From Comamonas endophytica (lineage in GTDB: Bacteria; Pseudomonadota; Gammaproteobacteria; Burkholderiales; Burkholderiaceae_C), in assembly GCF_023634805.2 (NCBI RefSeq), contig NZ_CP106881.1:1240001-1304000 (forward strand): DNA of 64,000 nt, in the 5' to 3' direction. Below the pieces are notes generated by a model that saw only the letters and a program-made list of their open reading frames with translations, made no database searches and had not been told where the DNA came from. This document shows positions 20,013-29,155 of this stretch, one piece after another. Position 1 is the stretch's first letter; each line of letters opens with the position of its first letter. Made by a program: the position numbers and the translations under genes.

Positions 20013-20900
20013 TCAGTCCTGCTTGGCCGCCGGCAGCCTGAACCGCGTCTCGGCCAGCTTGTCCAACCCGAACTCCTGCAGCAACTGTTGCAGCCGCTCG
20101 GCCGCACTGCGCTTCTTGTTACCCGTGTAGCGCGCCACGATCAGCTCGTTCTTCATGCTGTGCTCCCAGCCCACCAGCTCGGTCACCGTGACCTGATAGC
20201 CCGAGGCCTCGAGGAACAGGCAGCGCAGCACGTTGGTGATCTGGCTGCCCATCTCGCGCGTATGGATCGGGTGGCGCCAGAGCTCGGCCAGCGGCGTGCG
20301 CGTGAGGCTCAGCGCCTTGGTCTCGCGCAGGCAGGCGGCGACCTCGGCCTGGCAGCACGGCACGATCACCATGGCGCGGGCCTTCTTCTCCAGACCGAAG
20401 GCAATCGCATCGTCGGTCGCCGTATCGCAGGCATGCAGCGCGGTCACGACATCGAAGCGCTCGGGCATGGATTCGACGCGCGTCGATTCGGCCACCGACA
20501 TGTTGAGAAAGCGCATGCGCTCGAAACCCAGCTGCCCGGCCAGCGCCTGCGAAGCCTCGACCAGTGGCGCGCGGGTCTCGATGCCGTAGATCTCGCCGCG
20601 GCCCAGTGCCTTGAAGAACAGGTCGTAGAGGATGAAGCCCAGATAGGACTTGCCCGCGCCATGGTCCGCCAGCGTGACGGCATGCCCATCGGCGGACAGT
20701 TCCTTGAGCAGCGGCTCGATGAACTGATAGAGGTGGTAGACCTGCTTGAGCTTGCGGCGCGAGTCCTGGTTGATCTTTCCCTCGCGCGTGAGGATATGCA
20801 GCGCCTTGAGCAGCTCTATCGACTGGCCGGGCCGCAGCTCGAGCTGCTGCGCCGGGTCCTGCGGCGCCTTCTTCGCGCCCTGCTTGTCCGGCCGCGCCAT
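20013..20900 (-). CDS. Class I SAM-dependent methyltransferase (Methyltransf_32/METTL25-like)
   Basis: 295 residues from MARPDKQGAKKAP. The N-terminal third is helical and charged; a Rossmann methyltransferase core follows with motif I as LADHGAGKSYLGFILYDLFF, FDVVTALHACDTATDDAI, and MVIVPCCQAEV. The HACD and PCC motifs are typical of the Methyltransf_32 group, which includes METTL25-like proteins and whose substrates are mostly unknown. Its ATG shares a base with the stop of the DUF1415 gene (TAATG), so the two are translated together. I infer an RNA or protein substrate no further than the family allows. Confidence 0.75.
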   Translation of the reverse strand: MARPDKQGAKKAPQDPAQQLELRPGQSIELLKALHILTREGKINQDSRRKLKQVYHLYQFIEPLLKELSADGHAVTLADHGAGKSYLGFILYDLFFKALGRGEIYGIETRAPLVEASQALAGQLGFERMRFLNMSVAESTRVESMPERFDVVTALHACDTATDDAIAFGLEKKARAMVIVPCCQAEVAACLRETKALSLTRTPLAELWRHPIHTREMGSQITNVLRCLFLEASGYQVTVTELVGWEHSMKNELIVARYTGNKKRSAAERLQQLLQEFGLDKLAETRFRLPAAKQD

Positions 20901-21517
20901 TACTTGGCGTCCCTGGCCGCCTGGCCGGTGACCGGGCAGCGCGCGCCCACGCCCAGGTCCAGCCAGCCTTCGATGCCCAGCTTCTCCAGCGTCTGCATGT
21001 TGTGCTCGTAGATCGCCTCGGCCTCGGGGAAGGCCTCGACGGCCTTGTCGATGCTGTCCTCGCGCAGCAGGTGCAGGATCGGATAGGGCGAGCGGTTGGT
21101 GCAGTTGGTCACGTCGTCGACCTCCGTGCCCTCGAACTGGAACTGCGGATGGAACGACGCGACCTGCAGGATGCCGCCCAGGTCCATGGCCTCGACCAGC
21201 TCGTCGGCCAGCTCCAGGAAGTCGTTGAAATCGAGGAAGTCCTGCAGCGCGTGCGGCACGATCAGCAAGGTGGTGTCGCGCTTTTCCGGCGAGATCTCGG
21301 CCAGGTCCTCGAGCTCCTGCTGCAGTTGCTCGGCCACGCCGCGCGCATCGGTGGCCTCGCTGACCGCGTAGTGGATCTGCTGCTTGACATGCACCGCCTT
21401 GGCAAAGGGGCACAGGTTCAGCCCGATGACCGCCTTTTCCAGCCAGCGCTGCGTGTCTTCGATCACCAGCTCGGGGGGATAGGCCTGCAGGTTGGGCGCG
21501 GAGGAGAATTCGGTCAT
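20900..21517 (-). CDS. DUF1415 family protein
   Basis: 205 residues from MTEFSSAPNLQAYPPELVIE. The DUF1415 pattern is recognisable: WLEKAVIGLNLCPFAKAV near the N-terminus, TTLLIVPHALQDFLDFNDFLELAD, GILQVASFHPQFQFEG, NRSPYPILHLLREDSID and the C-terminal LEKLGIEGWLDLGVGA. No signal peptide or membrane segment. The molecular function is not known; the invariant CPF and FHP motifs suggest a soluble enzyme or binding fold. Overlap with the methyltransferase gene (TAATG) argues for a shared role. Confidence 0.85.
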   Translation of the reverse strand: MTEFSSAPNLQAYPPELVIEDTQRWLEKAVIGLNLCPFAKAVHVKQQIHYAVSEATDARGVAEQLQQELEDLAEISPEKRDTTLLIVPHALQDFLDFNDFLELADELVEAMDLGGILQVASFHPQFQFEGTEVDDVTNCTNRSPYPILHLLREDSIDKAVEAFPEAEAIYEHNMQTLEKLGIEGWLDLGVGARCPVTGQAARDAK

Positions 21518-21658
21518 TGGAAAGCCTTGTCGTGCACGCACCCGCCCCGGCTGCGCGCACAGGTGGGCGGCGCGGCCAGGCGAAAGCGTTGGTGGGGGAG
21601 CAGGATTGTAGCGATCCCGGCGCGCCAGCGCTGCGCCATGGGCAATCGGCGCCGGGCT

Positions 21659-22852
21659 TCAAGCCAGCAGCTGGCGGCCCGTGAGGCGCGCATGCTCGCG
21701 TGCCGCATAGCGGTCGGTCATGCCGGCCACGAAGTCGCAGGCCACGCGCGCCAGCGCCGTGGCATCCGCCGCCTCCTGCGCGCGCTCGGCAAAGCGCGGC
21801 TTCATTTCCTGGGGCCGCTCTAGGTAGATCGCAAACAGCTCGCGCACCACGGTCTGCGCCAGCTCGGTGGTCTGCACCACCTGCGGGTGGCGGTACAGGT
21901 TCTGGAACAGGAAGCGCTTGAGCGCGGTGGACTCGGCGCGCATCTGGGCGCTGAAGCCCACCAGCGGGCCGGCCGTGCGCACCGCTTGCGCATCGGCGGG
22001 ATCGACCTCGGCCAGACGCGTTTCGGTGGCCGCCACCACGTCATAGACCTGGTCGCTGAGCATGCGGCGGATGGTGTCGTAGAGCAGCCGGCGCGCCCCA
22101 TGCGGCCGTGCCGCCAGGCCGGGGTGCTGGGCCAGCGTCAGCGCGTGGTAGCGCGCGAACAGCGGCACGGCCTGCAGTTGCTCCATGCTGATCAGGCCGG
22201 AGCGCACGCCGTCGTCGACATCGTGGGCGTTGTAGGCGATCTCGTCGGCCAGGTTGCACAGCTGGGCCTCGAGCGAAGGCTGCTCCCCGCGCAGGAAGCG
22301 CTGGGCGATGCCGCCGGGCTCGCGCTGCTCGATGCGCCTGGCGTTGGCCTGCGAGCAATGCTTGAGAATGCCCTCGCGTGTCTCGAAAGTCAGGTTCAGG
22401 CCGTCGAAGCCGGGGTAGCGCTCCTCCAGCCGGTCGACCACGCGCAGGCTCTGCAGGTTGTGCTCGAAGCCGCCCCAGTCACGCATGCATTCGTTGAGCG
22501 CGTCCTGGCCCGCGTGGCCGAAGGGCGTGTGGCCCAGGTCGTGCGCCAGGCAGATGGCCTCGACCAGATCCTCGTTCAGCCGCAGCGAGCGCGCGATCGA
22601 GCGGCCGAGCTGCGCGACCTCCAGCGAATGCGTGAGCCGCGTGCGGAACAGGTCGCCTTCATGGTTCAGGAACACCTGGGTCTTGTAGACCAGCCGGCGG
22701 AAGGCCGAAGAGTGCACGATGCGGTCGCGGTCGCGCTGGTGGTCGGAGCGCGTGGGTGCGGGTGCCTCGGCATGCAGGCGGCCGCGCGTGTCCGCAGGTT
22801 TGCTGGCCCAGCGGGCGAGGCTTGCATCCTTGGGCAAATTCATTTGCTTCAT
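21659..22852 (-). CDS. dgt: dGTP triphosphohydrolase-like HD protein
   Basis: Hydrolyses dNTPs to nucleoside and triphosphate. The 397-residue length fits the type-2 dGTPase-like proteins. HD superfamily residues appear as FRTRLTHSLEVAQLGRSIAR and AICLAHDLGHTPFGHAGQDALNE, preceded by RDRDRIVHSSAFRRLVYKTQVF, and then NLADEIAYNAHDVDDGV. It is the last gene of aroK-aroB-dgt, a common betaproteobacterial arrangement, although a strong REP hairpin separates it from aroB. MKQMNLPKD has a second ATG at 22843 that could be the real start. Confidence 0.92.
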   Translation of the reverse strand: MKQMNLPKDASLARWASKPADTRGRLHAEAPAPTRSDHQRDRDRIVHSSAFRRLVYKTQVFLNHEGDLFRTRLTHSLEVAQLGRSIARSLRLNEDLVEAICLAHDLGHTPFGHAGQDALNECMRDWGGFEHNLQSLRVVDRLEERYPGFDGLNLTFETREGILKHCSQANARRIEQREPGGIAQRFLRGEQPSLEAQLCNLADEIAYNAHDVDDGVRSGLISMEQLQAVPLFARYHALTLAQHPGLAARPHGARRLLYDTIRRMLSDQVYDVVAATETRLAEVDPADAQAVRTAGPLVGFSAQMRAESTALKRFLFQNLYRHPQVVQTTELAQTVVRELFAIYLERPQEMKPRFAERAQEAADATALARVACDFVAGMTDRYAAREHARLTGRQLLA

Positions 22853-22909
22853 GACTATCGGCTCATCCTTGTACTTAGGCCAAGGTGTTCATTTCTAGCA
22901 GGCCGTTTA

Positions 22910-22969
22910 CCCTTCGACAGGCTCAGGGCGAACGGTTTTTCCTCCGTTCGCCCTGAGCCTGTCGAAGGG
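22910..22969. repeat. REP-like perfect hairpin between aroB and dgt
   Basis: Two 26-bp arms that are exact reverse complements (22910-22935 and 22944-22969; core CTTCGACAGGCTCAGGGCGA) with an 8-nt loop TTTTTCCT. This is the only perfect pair of the family in the window. In RNA it would form a very stable hairpin in the aroB-dgt intergenic region and could protect or terminate the transcript. Confidence 0.95.
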
Positions 22970-23002
22970 CGTTTCAAGGCACGACATTTGAAAGCAGGAG
23001 CC

Positions 23003-24121
23003 TTAATGGCAGCAGGTATCGATGATCTCGCGCACCAGCGAATCCGGCGCCGAGCGCACCAGCGCCTTGCCCGGCCCATCGATCAGCACGAAGCGGATCT
23101 CGCCGCCCTCGGCCTTCTTGTCCACGCGCATGTGCTGCAGGTAGTGGCCGGCGTTGTCGCGGCTGGCAATGACCGCGCCGCGCGTGGGCAGGCCGGCGCG
23201 CGCGATCAGCGTCACCAGGCGCTGCACGAATTCCTCGTCCACCAGCCCCAGGCGGCGCGACAGGCGCGCGGCCATGACCATGCCCGCGGCCACGCCCTCG
23301 CCATGCAGCCACACGCCGTAGCCCATGCCGGCTTCCATCGCGTGGCCGAAGGTGTGGCCGAAGTTGAGCACGGCGCGCAGGCCGCCCTCGCGTTCGTCCT
23401 GGCTCACGACCCAGGCCTTGATCTCCACGCTGCGCTTGACGGCATGCGCCAGCGCGTCGCGGTCCCCGGCGAGCAGCGCATCGAGGTTGTCCTCGAGCCA
23501 GCCCATGAACTCCATGTCGGCGATCGGGCCGTACTTGATGACCTCGGCCAGGCCCGCCGCCAGCTCGCGCGCCGGCAGCGTGGCCAGCGTGTCGAGGTCG
23601 CAGACCACGAGCTGCGGCTGGTAGAACGCGCCGATCATGTTCTTGCCCAGCGGGTGGTTGATGGCGGTCTTGCCGCCCACCGAGGAGTCGACCTGCGACA
23701 GCAGGGTGGTCGGCACCTGCACGAAGGGCACGCCGCGCATGTAGCAGGCCGCGGCGAACCCGGTCATGTCGCCGACCACACCGCCGCCGAGCGCGAACAG
23801 CACCGTCTTGCGGTCGCAGCCCTGGCCCAGCAGGGTGTCGAAGATCTGGTTCAGCGTCTGCCAATCCTTGTGCGCCTCGCCGTCGGGCAGCGCCACGGTG
23901 TGGACCTGGGCGTAATGCGGCGCCAGCGCCGCCTGCAGCTGCGCGGCATAGAGCGGCGCCACGGTGGTGTTGGTCACGATCAGCGCGGCGCGCGCCTTGG
24001 GCAGGCCGGCGAAGACCGCGGGGTCGGACAGCAGGCCGCTGCCAATCACGATCGGGTAGGAGCGCTCGCCCAAATCGATATCCACCTGGTGCCGGCAAGC
24101 TGCCAATGCGCGCAGATCCAT
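23003..24121 (-). CDS. aroB: 3-dehydroquinate synthase
   Basis: Converts DAHP to 3-dehydroquinate (second step of the shikimate pathway), NAD+ and divalent-metal dependent. 372 residues from [20 protein letters not shown]. Family motifs: GDGEAHK-like [13 protein letters not shown], the [19 protein letters not shown] nucleotide loop, [20 protein letters not shown] and the metal ligands in [14 protein letters not shown]. The frame upstream of 24121 is open by chance. It lies 113 bp downstream of aroK. Confidence 0.96.
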   Translation of the reverse strand: MDLRALAACRHQVDIDLGERSYPIVIGSGLLSDPAVFAGLPKARAALIVTNTTVAPLYAAQLQAALAPHYAQVHTVALPDGEAHKDWQTLNQIFDTLLGQGCDRKTVLFALGGGVVGDMTGFAAACYMRGVPFVQVPTTLLSQVDSSVGGKTAINHPLGKNMIGAFYQPQLVVCDLDTLATLPARELAAGLAEVIKYGPIADMEFMGWLEDNLDALLAGDRDALAHAVKRSVEIKAWVVSQDEREGGLRAVLNFGHTFGHAMEAGMGYGVWLHGEGVAAGMVMAARLSRRLGLVDEEFVQRLVTLIARAGLPTRGAVIASRDNAGHYLQHMRVDKKAEGGEIRFVLIDGPGKALVRSAPDSLVREIIDTCCH

Positions 24122-24234
24122 TGTGTTCCGTCCGTTCTCAAAAGCAGCGCGAGGCGCATGCACAGGGTCAAAGCCGGCGGCCTTTCCGCCCAAGCCTTCT
24201 ATCGTAGCCGCAAGCGGGGCGCGGCGCGCAACAT

Positions 24235-24792
24235 CTACCGCGGCGGCGTGGCCATCGCGCCGCCATGGGGCGCGGGCAGGTCGTATTCGCCCAGCTCGGC
24301 CTGCATCGCCAGCTTGCGCACCACCTGCGTCACCGACAGCCGCGCGGTCTTGATCGTGTAATGCGCGGTGGCCAGGTACAGCGCGTGGCGCTGCTGCATC
24401 AGCTCGCGCAGGCGCACCCCCGGGTCCTGGCCCTTGAGCAGCGGCCGCGTGCCGTCGTTGCGCAGGCGCCGCGCGATGTCCTCGGGCGCGGCCTGCAGGT
24501 AGAACACCGTCGTGCGCTCATGCAGGTGCTGGCGGTTGGCCTCGCGCAGCACCACACCGCCGCCGGTGGACAGCAGCAGCGGCTGCGGCGCGGCCGTGAT
24601 CTCGTCGATGACCTGCTGCTCCACATCGCGGAACGCCGCCTCGCCATGCTCGGCGAAATAGGCCGCGATGGTGCAGCCCAGGCGCTGCTCCATCACCTGG
24701 TCGGAATCGACGAAGCCCATGCCCCAGAGCTGCGCCAGCTGCCTGCCAATGGTGGTTTTTCCGCTGCCTGGAAGGCCGATCAATGTATACAT
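24235..24792 (-). CDS. aroK: Shikimate kinase
   Basis: Phosphorylates shikimate at the 3-position. The 185 residues include Walker [10 protein letters not shown] at the N-terminus, [13 protein letters not shown] (shikimate-binding Asp), [14 protein letters not shown], and the lid [16 protein letters not shown]. The ATG is preceded within a few bases by a pyrimidine run (TTTTTCCATCCC) and no SD, because a 13-bp duplicated sequence and a hairpin lie immediately upstream (separate entries). Normally aroK follows pilQ directly; here a lipoprotein gene intervenes. Confidence 0.94.
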   Translation of the reverse strand: MYTLIGLPGSGKTTIGRQLAQLWGMGFVDSDQVMEQRLGCTIAAYFAEHGEAAFRDVEQQVIDEITAAPQPLLLSTGGGVVLREANRQHLHERTTVFYLQAAPEDIARRLRNDGTRPLLKGQDPGVRLRELMQQRHALYLATAHYTIKTARLSVTQVVRKLAMQAELGEYDLPAPHGGAMATPPR

Positions 24793-24793
24793 G

Positions 24794-24806
24794 GGATGGA
24801 AAAATC
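24794..24806. repeat. 13-bp direct repeat, copy 1 (aroK side)
   Basis: GGATGGAAAAATC on the plus strand, one base beyond the aroK ATG. It is identical to 26461-26473 at the pilQ stop. The two copies bound the Ig-like lipoprotein gene and look like a target duplication or recombination scar. Confidence 0.9.
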
Positions 24807-24823
24807 CGCCCGGAGGCGGATTT
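24802..24823 (-). terminator. Terminator-like hairpin ahead of aroK
   Basis: Perfect 9-bp stem AAATCCGCC / GGCGGATTT with a 4-nt loop; on the minus strand the stem is followed by TTTTTCC and then the aroK ATG. It would terminate the transcript of the lipoprotein gene, and by its position could affect aroK initiation. It overlaps copy 1 of the 13-bp repeat. Confidence 0.75.
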
Positions 24824-24896
24824 GTCAGTTGATGCCTGAAATTGCCGGCATGGAGCTTAGCGCATGTGCGGGCGATCAGGGCCGATGCGCCCGGCT

Positions 24897-26450
24897 TCAG
24901 GTGGCCGGCGTGCAGGCAGGGTAGGAAAGAGTTGCTGCATATTGCCGAATAAGGCTATCTGCGTTCAGGGTAAACAGCAGATTTGCCTGACCCGGAGCTG
25001 TAGCACCTGTCAGCGTGAAAGTCACGCTGGCGAAAGTGCGGCTGCCATTTCGGCTGTCCGGCGAGGGTGACCCATTCGACACGGCTGCACTCACTACACC
25101 ACTGAAAGACTCCACCGAAATGGTTGTTCCGGCTGGAGCACCCATGCCAATCGCAGTGCCCAGATCACCCATCCAAACCGCCTTGCAGTTGGTGCGATCA
25201 AACGCCAAACCAGAAAAATCTGTTTTTGGTGTTGTAGAGCCTGCATCGAACAGGCTGGTGTTGTCCACACTGCTGGCATAAAGACGGATATTGCCGGAAA
25301 AAGCCTCGCCATCGCCTCTGTGGCCACTGACGAGTATGTTGATCAGGCCTGTCGGCGACCGAGGATTTTGCACGGTGTAATCGACAGAGCACTGCCCTTC
25401 GACGAGCGTGCAACCACCGCGTCCAGAGGTGCCGATGCCGCCGTAGTCTACGCCTGCGACCACAGCAAAGCCATCAGAAACCCGGTTGCCATTGGCATCC
25501 ACCAACCGCACACTGATCGTGCTCGAGTCGCCTGAGAGATCATTGTTGAGCAGATATTGGGAAGCCGACAGATCAAGGGCTCCCACTGCGGGCAAGCCAT
25601 TGGTCACTGTTACTAAACCGGAGGGCGTAGACAGTGGCTGTGATGCTCCAGGCACCTTAGCAGTGACTTCCACAGTCTGTGCAATTCTTTTTGACGACAC
25701 AGTTGCCGAGACAAACCCATTGGCATCCGTATAGCCAGTTGCACTTGCCAGTGTCAATACATCGGCCGGTGCCGTGAATTCCACCCGCACGCTGGGAACG
25801 CCAACGTTCTGACTGTTCAACACTTGGAATTGCAGGATTGCGGTTTCAGTACGGCCAACTCCACCTGATCCAGCGATTACGATGGACCGATCGGCTGGAA
25901 CGGCTGAAACAAATCCAATGCTGGTTGCCAGGGTCTGCGGGTCAATGACCTCTGTTACACCAGCAGAAACCGCAAAGTTACGAGATGCGGAATAGGCCGT
26001 GCCGCCCAATGTGGCTGTGGCGCTCACAGTGGTCGCTCCCAGCGAATCCAACGCCTTGGCATTGACCTCGATCATCGCCTGCCCGCTGGCATTGGTCAGT
26101 GCCGTGGCGGCGCTCGGCGTGAACTGCAGCAAACTGCCTCCCGCCTCGGCAAAGGTCACGACCTCATTGGCCGCCGGCGCGCCAGCCGCGGTCTTGAGCG
26201 TGGCCAGCAGCTTCACGGTATCGGAAGCCGCAAAGGAATTGCTCGCGATATCGGCGCCGGCGTTGCTCTGCAGCTGCAGCTGCATCACATAGCTGGCCGG
26301 CGTGACGGTGCCCCCGCCCGTGCCCGTTCCCGTGCTCCCGCCGCCCGTGCCGTTGCCGAACCCCGGCGTGCCGGCGCTGCCCCCTCCCCCGCCGCAGGCC
26401 GCCAGGGCTGCGCTCATCGCGAGCGCCATCAGATAGTTATGGAATTTCAT
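24897..26450 (-). CDS. Ig-like domain lipoprotein of unknown function between pilQ and aroK
   Basis: 517 residues. The signal MKFHNYLMALAMSAALAACGG has lipobox LAAC, followed by a Gly/Thr-rich linker of about 30 residues. Three stretches resemble bacterial Ig-like (group 1/invasin-like) domains: residues ~55-165 (VTFAEAGGSLLQFTPSAATA, GQAMIEVNAKA), ~200-280 (VRVEFTAPADVLTLASATG, TDANGFVSATVS) and ~300-400 (ISVRLVDANGNRVSDGFAVV). The remainder is Ser/Thr/Gly-rich with few charges. Base composition is visibly lower in GC than the neighbouring pil and aro genes, especially over 24900-26100. It is bounded by a 13-bp direct repeat. Likely surface or periplasmic; the function and any link to type IV pili are unknown. 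Confidence 0.8.
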   Translation of the reverse strand: MKFHNYLMALAMSAALAACGGGGGSAGTPGFGNGTGGGSTGTGTGGGTVTPASYVMQLQLQSNAGADIASNSFAASDTVKLLATLKTAAGAPAANEVVTFAEAGGSLLQFTPSAATALTNASGQAMIEVNAKALDSLGATTVSATATLGGTAYSASRNFAVSAGVTEVIDPQTLATSIGFVSAVPADRSIVIAGSGGVGRTETAILQFQVLNSQNVGVPSVRVEFTAPADVLTLASATGYTDANGFVSATVSSKRIAQTVEVTAKVPGASQPLSTPSGLVTVTNGLPAVGALDLSASQYLLNNDLSGDSSTISVRLVDANGNRVSDGFAVVAGVDYGGIGTSGRGGCTLVEGQCSVDYTVQNPRSPTGLINILVSGHRGDGEAFSGNIRLYASSVDNTSLFDAGSTTPKTDFSGLAFDRTNCKAVWMGDLGTAIGMGAPAGTTISVESFSGVVSAAVSNGSPSPDSRNGSRTFASVTFTLTGATAPGQANLLFTLNADSLIRQYAATLSYPACTPAT

Positions 26451-26460
26451 GCTTGTCTCT

Positions 26461-26473
26461 GGATGGAAAAATC
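26461..26473. repeat. 13-bp direct repeat, copy 2 (pilQ side)
   Basis: GGATGGAAAAATC, identical to 24794-24806 and overlapping two bases of the pilQ stop codon. On the coding strand the sequence is GATTTTTCCATCC, which is not a ribosome binding site, so a shared translation signal does not explain the match. Confidence 0.9.
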
Positions 26474-28610
26474 AGCGCGCGGCCCGGTCCTGCATCAGCA
26501 TCTTCGGCGTGATGAAGACCAGCATCTCGCGCTTGGAGGTCTCGCGCGTGCGGCTCTTGAACAGGTTGCCGACCACCGGCACGTCGCCGAGCAGCGGCAC
26601 CTTGGTTTCATTGTTGGTCTCTTCCATCTCGAAGATGCCGCCAATGACCACCGTGCCGCCGTTCTCGACCAGCACCTGGGTCTGGATGTGCTTGGTGTCG
26701 ATGGCCACGCCCTGGGTCGTGGTCTCGCCACGGCTGTCCTTGTTGACGTCGAGGTCCAGGATGATGTTGCCTTCGGGCGTGATCTGCGGTGTGACCTCGA
26801 GCTTGAGCACCGCCTTCTTGAAGGCGATGGTGGTCGCGCCGTTGGGCGCGGTGACCGAGTACGGGTACTCCGTGCCCTGCTCGATCAGCGCCTTGGTCTG
26901 GTCGGCGGTGATCAGCCGCGGGCTGGAGACCACCTTGCCCTTGCCGTCGGCTTCCATGGCCGACAGCTCCAGCGTCAGGAAGCGGTTGGCGGCCGAGTTG
27001 AAGATCGACAGCGCGAAGCTGCCTGCGGAGCTCACCGAGGACAGCGAGGCCGGCAGGTTCACGAAGGTGCCCGAGGTGTCGACCGTGCCGCCCGCGCCGC
27101 CGGTGGCCGTGGCATTGCCGTAATTGGTGCCGATGCCCACGCGGTTGCCGCCGCCGAGCGAATAGCCGCCGTTGCCGCCGTTCTGCGCGCGCAGGTCGCC
27201 GCCGCCGAGCTTCACGCCCAGCGAGCGGCCGAAGGTGTCGCGGGCCTCGACGATGCGCGCCTCGATCAGCACCTGGCGCACGGGAATGTCCAGCGTCGCC
27301 AGCAGCGTCTTGACCTCTTCGAGCTTGGTGGCGGTATCGGTCACGAACAGCTGGTTGGTGCGCGGCTCGGCAATGGCCGATCCCCGCTCGGACAGGAAGC
27401 GCGTGGTCGAGCCGCTGCCGCCGCCGGAATTGCTCGCGATCTGCGCGATCATGTCGGTGGCCTTGGCGTAATTGAGCTGGAAGCCCTGCGTGCGCAGCGG
27501 CTCGAGCTTCTCGATGGCCAGCGCCGCTTCGTAGTCCTTCTTGGTGCGCGCGTCGATTTCGTCCTTGGGCGCGATCCACAGCACCGAGCCCGACTTGCGC
27601 ATGCCCAGGCCCTTGGCGTCCATGATGATCTGCAGTGCCTGGTCCCAGGGCACGTCCTTCAGGCGCAGCGTGAGCGAACCCGTGACGGTGTCCGAGGTGA
27701 CGATGTTGAAATTGGTGAAGTCGGCAATGACCTGCAGCAGCGAGCGCACCTCGATGCTCTGGAAATTCAGCGACAGCTTCTCGCCGGTGAAGCCCGGACC
27801 CTGGCTCAGCCGGGTCGGATCAACCTTCTTCTGGCGCACCTCGATGACGAACTGGTTGTCGCTCTGGTAGGCGCTGTGCTCCCAGTCGCCCGTGGGCTCG
27901 ATGCGCATGCGCACGCGCCCGCCGGCCTCGGTGGTGGTGATGGTCTGCACCGGCGTGCCGAAATCGGTCACGTCCAGCCTGCGGCGCAGGCCCTCGGGCA
28001 GCGAGGAGCGCATGAAATCGGCGATCAGCACCTTGCCCTCCTGGCGCAGGTCCACCGACACCTGGTTGTTGCCCAGCCCGACCACGACGCGCCCGGCGCT
28101 GTCGGCGCCGCGGCGGAAATCGACGTCGCGGATCGGCTGCACGTCGCTGGCCACGCTGCGGCCGACGGACACCCGCGGCTCGGCCACGGCCTGCGCGGTC
28201 GCCGCCGAAGGCACCGGCGCCAGGATCACGAACAGGCTGTTGCCCTGCACATCGGTCTGGTAGGAGGTCGCGGCCTTGAGGTTCAGCACGACGCGCGAGC
28301 GCCCGCCGGCTTCCACCACGCTGACCGAGCGCAGGTTGCCCTGGTTGAGCTCGAACTGCGCCTGGCCGGAAGCGTTCTGCGTGTCCGGGAAGTCCAGCGC
28401 GATGCGCGCCGGCGACTGGATGGCAAAGCCCGCGGGCGGGGCCGCCAGCGGCTGCGACAGCTCGATGCGCAGCACCTCGCTGCCGTCCTGAAGGGAGCCC
28501 GTGACCGATTGGATCGCGCCCTGGGCAAAGGCGCCGGCCGACAGCAGCAGCGCTGCCGAAGCCGCGGCGTACCGGCACTGCGCCCATATGGCGCGATGGT
28601 GTTTCGTCAT
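26472..28610 (-). CDS. pilQ: Type IV pilus secretin PilQ
   Basis: Outer-membrane secretin through which type IV pili emerge. 712 residues from MTKHHRAIWAQ with a signal peptide ending AGAFAQG. Two AMIN-type domains lie in the first ~250 residues, then STN/N0 (LSLNFQSIEVRSLLQVIADFTNFN), an N1/KH domain with a Gly-rich insert (YSLGGGNRVGIG), and the secretin core ending VPLLGDVPVVGNLFKSRTRE and MLVFITPKML. It overlaps pilP by four bases and closes the pilMNOPQ operon. Confidence 0.96.
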   Translation of the reverse strand: MTKHHRAIWAQCRYAAASAALLLSAGAFAQGAIQSVTGSLQDGSEVLRIELSQPLAAPPAGFAIQSPARIALDFPDTQNASGQAQFELNQGNLRSVSVVEAGGRSRVVLNLKAATSYQTDVQGNSLFVILAPVPSAATAQAVAEPRVSVGRSVASDVQPIRDVDFRRGADSAGRVVVGLGNNQVSVDLRQEGKVLIADFMRSSLPEGLRRRLDVTDFGTPVQTITTTEAGGRVRMRIEPTGDWEHSAYQSDNQFVIEVRQKKVDPTRLSQGPGFTGEKLSLNFQSIEVRSLLQVIADFTNFNIVTSDTVTGSLTLRLKDVPWDQALQIIMDAKGLGMRKSGSVLWIAPKDEIDARTKKDYEAALAIEKLEPLRTQGFQLNYAKATDMIAQIASNSGGGSGSTTRFLSERGSAIAEPRTNQLFVTDTATKLEEVKTLLATLDIPVRQVLIEARIVEARDTFGRSLGVKLGGGDLRAQNGGNGGYSLGGGNRVGIGTNYGNATATGGAGGTVDTSGTFVNLPASLSSVSSAGSFALSIFNSAANRFLTLELSAMEADGKGKVVSSPRLITADQTKALIEQGTEYPYSVTAPNGATTIAFKKAVLKLEVTPQITPEGNIILDLDVNKDSRGETTTQGVAIDTKHIQTQVLVENGGTVVIGGIFEMEETNNETKVPLLGDVPVVGNLFKSRTRETSKREMLVFITPKMLMQDRAAR

Positions 28611-29155
28611 TTCTGTGTCTCCTGCAGCGTCAGCTCGGTATTGCGCTCTATCCACTCCCCCGTCACGTCCTGGATGATTTCACGCAGCTGGACCGAGTTT
28701 TCCGTGATGCGCAGCACTTTTCCGTAATTCTGGCCGAGGTAATTGCCGACCCGCACCTGGTAGAGCAACTGATCGACCTTGATCAGCGCCGTGGGCTGGC
28801 CCTGTTTCTGCAGGCTGCCCACCATGGCCATGGCATCGAGCGGCATGGCTTCGAGCGGCTCCTTGCGGCGGTTGAGTTCGGACTGGATGAGGCCGGTGTT
28901 GGCGCCCGCCTGCGCGGAGTCGCGGCGCAGCGCCTGCGTGAGCTTGCCCGGGTCGAAGGGATCGACGCCGCCATCCACGGTGTAGGTCTGGGGCTGGAAT
29001 TGCTTGGGCTCAGCGATCGGCGTGACCCGGGGGCGGGCCTGCGCGCGCTGCTCGGCCATCCACTGCTGCAGTTCTTGCTGCCCGGTGTCGCCACAGGCGC
29101 CCAGCAGCACCGTGCACAGCCCCAGCGCCAGGATCAGTGGTCGTTGATGCATCAT
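28607..29155 (-). CDS. pilP: Type IV pilus lipoprotein PilP
   Basis: Inner-membrane lipoprotein that links PilNO to the periplasmic part of PilQ. 182 residues; signal MMHQRPLILALGLCTVLLGAC with Cys at about 21, a proline-rich linker, then the PilP beta domain with GSLQKQGQPTALIKVDQLLYQVRVGNYLGQNYG split over residues ~110-145 and IQDVTGEWIERNTELTLQE. It overlaps pilO at the start and pilQ at the end. Confidence 0.94.
   Translation of the reverse strand: MMHQRPLILALGLCTVLLGACGDTGQQELQQWMAEQRAQARPRVTPIAEPKQFQPQTYTVDGGVDPFDPGKLTQALRRDSAQAGANTGLIQSELNRRKEPLEAMPLDAMAMVGSLQKQGQPTALIKVDQLLYQVRVGNYLGQNYGKVLRITENSVQLREIIQDVTGEWIERNTELTLQETQK

Noticed and set aside
22910..22969. Rho-independent terminator between aroB and dgt
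   Set aside because: The hairpin is a member of the dispersed REP-like family and lacks a T tract after the stem; it may still affect transcript ends.
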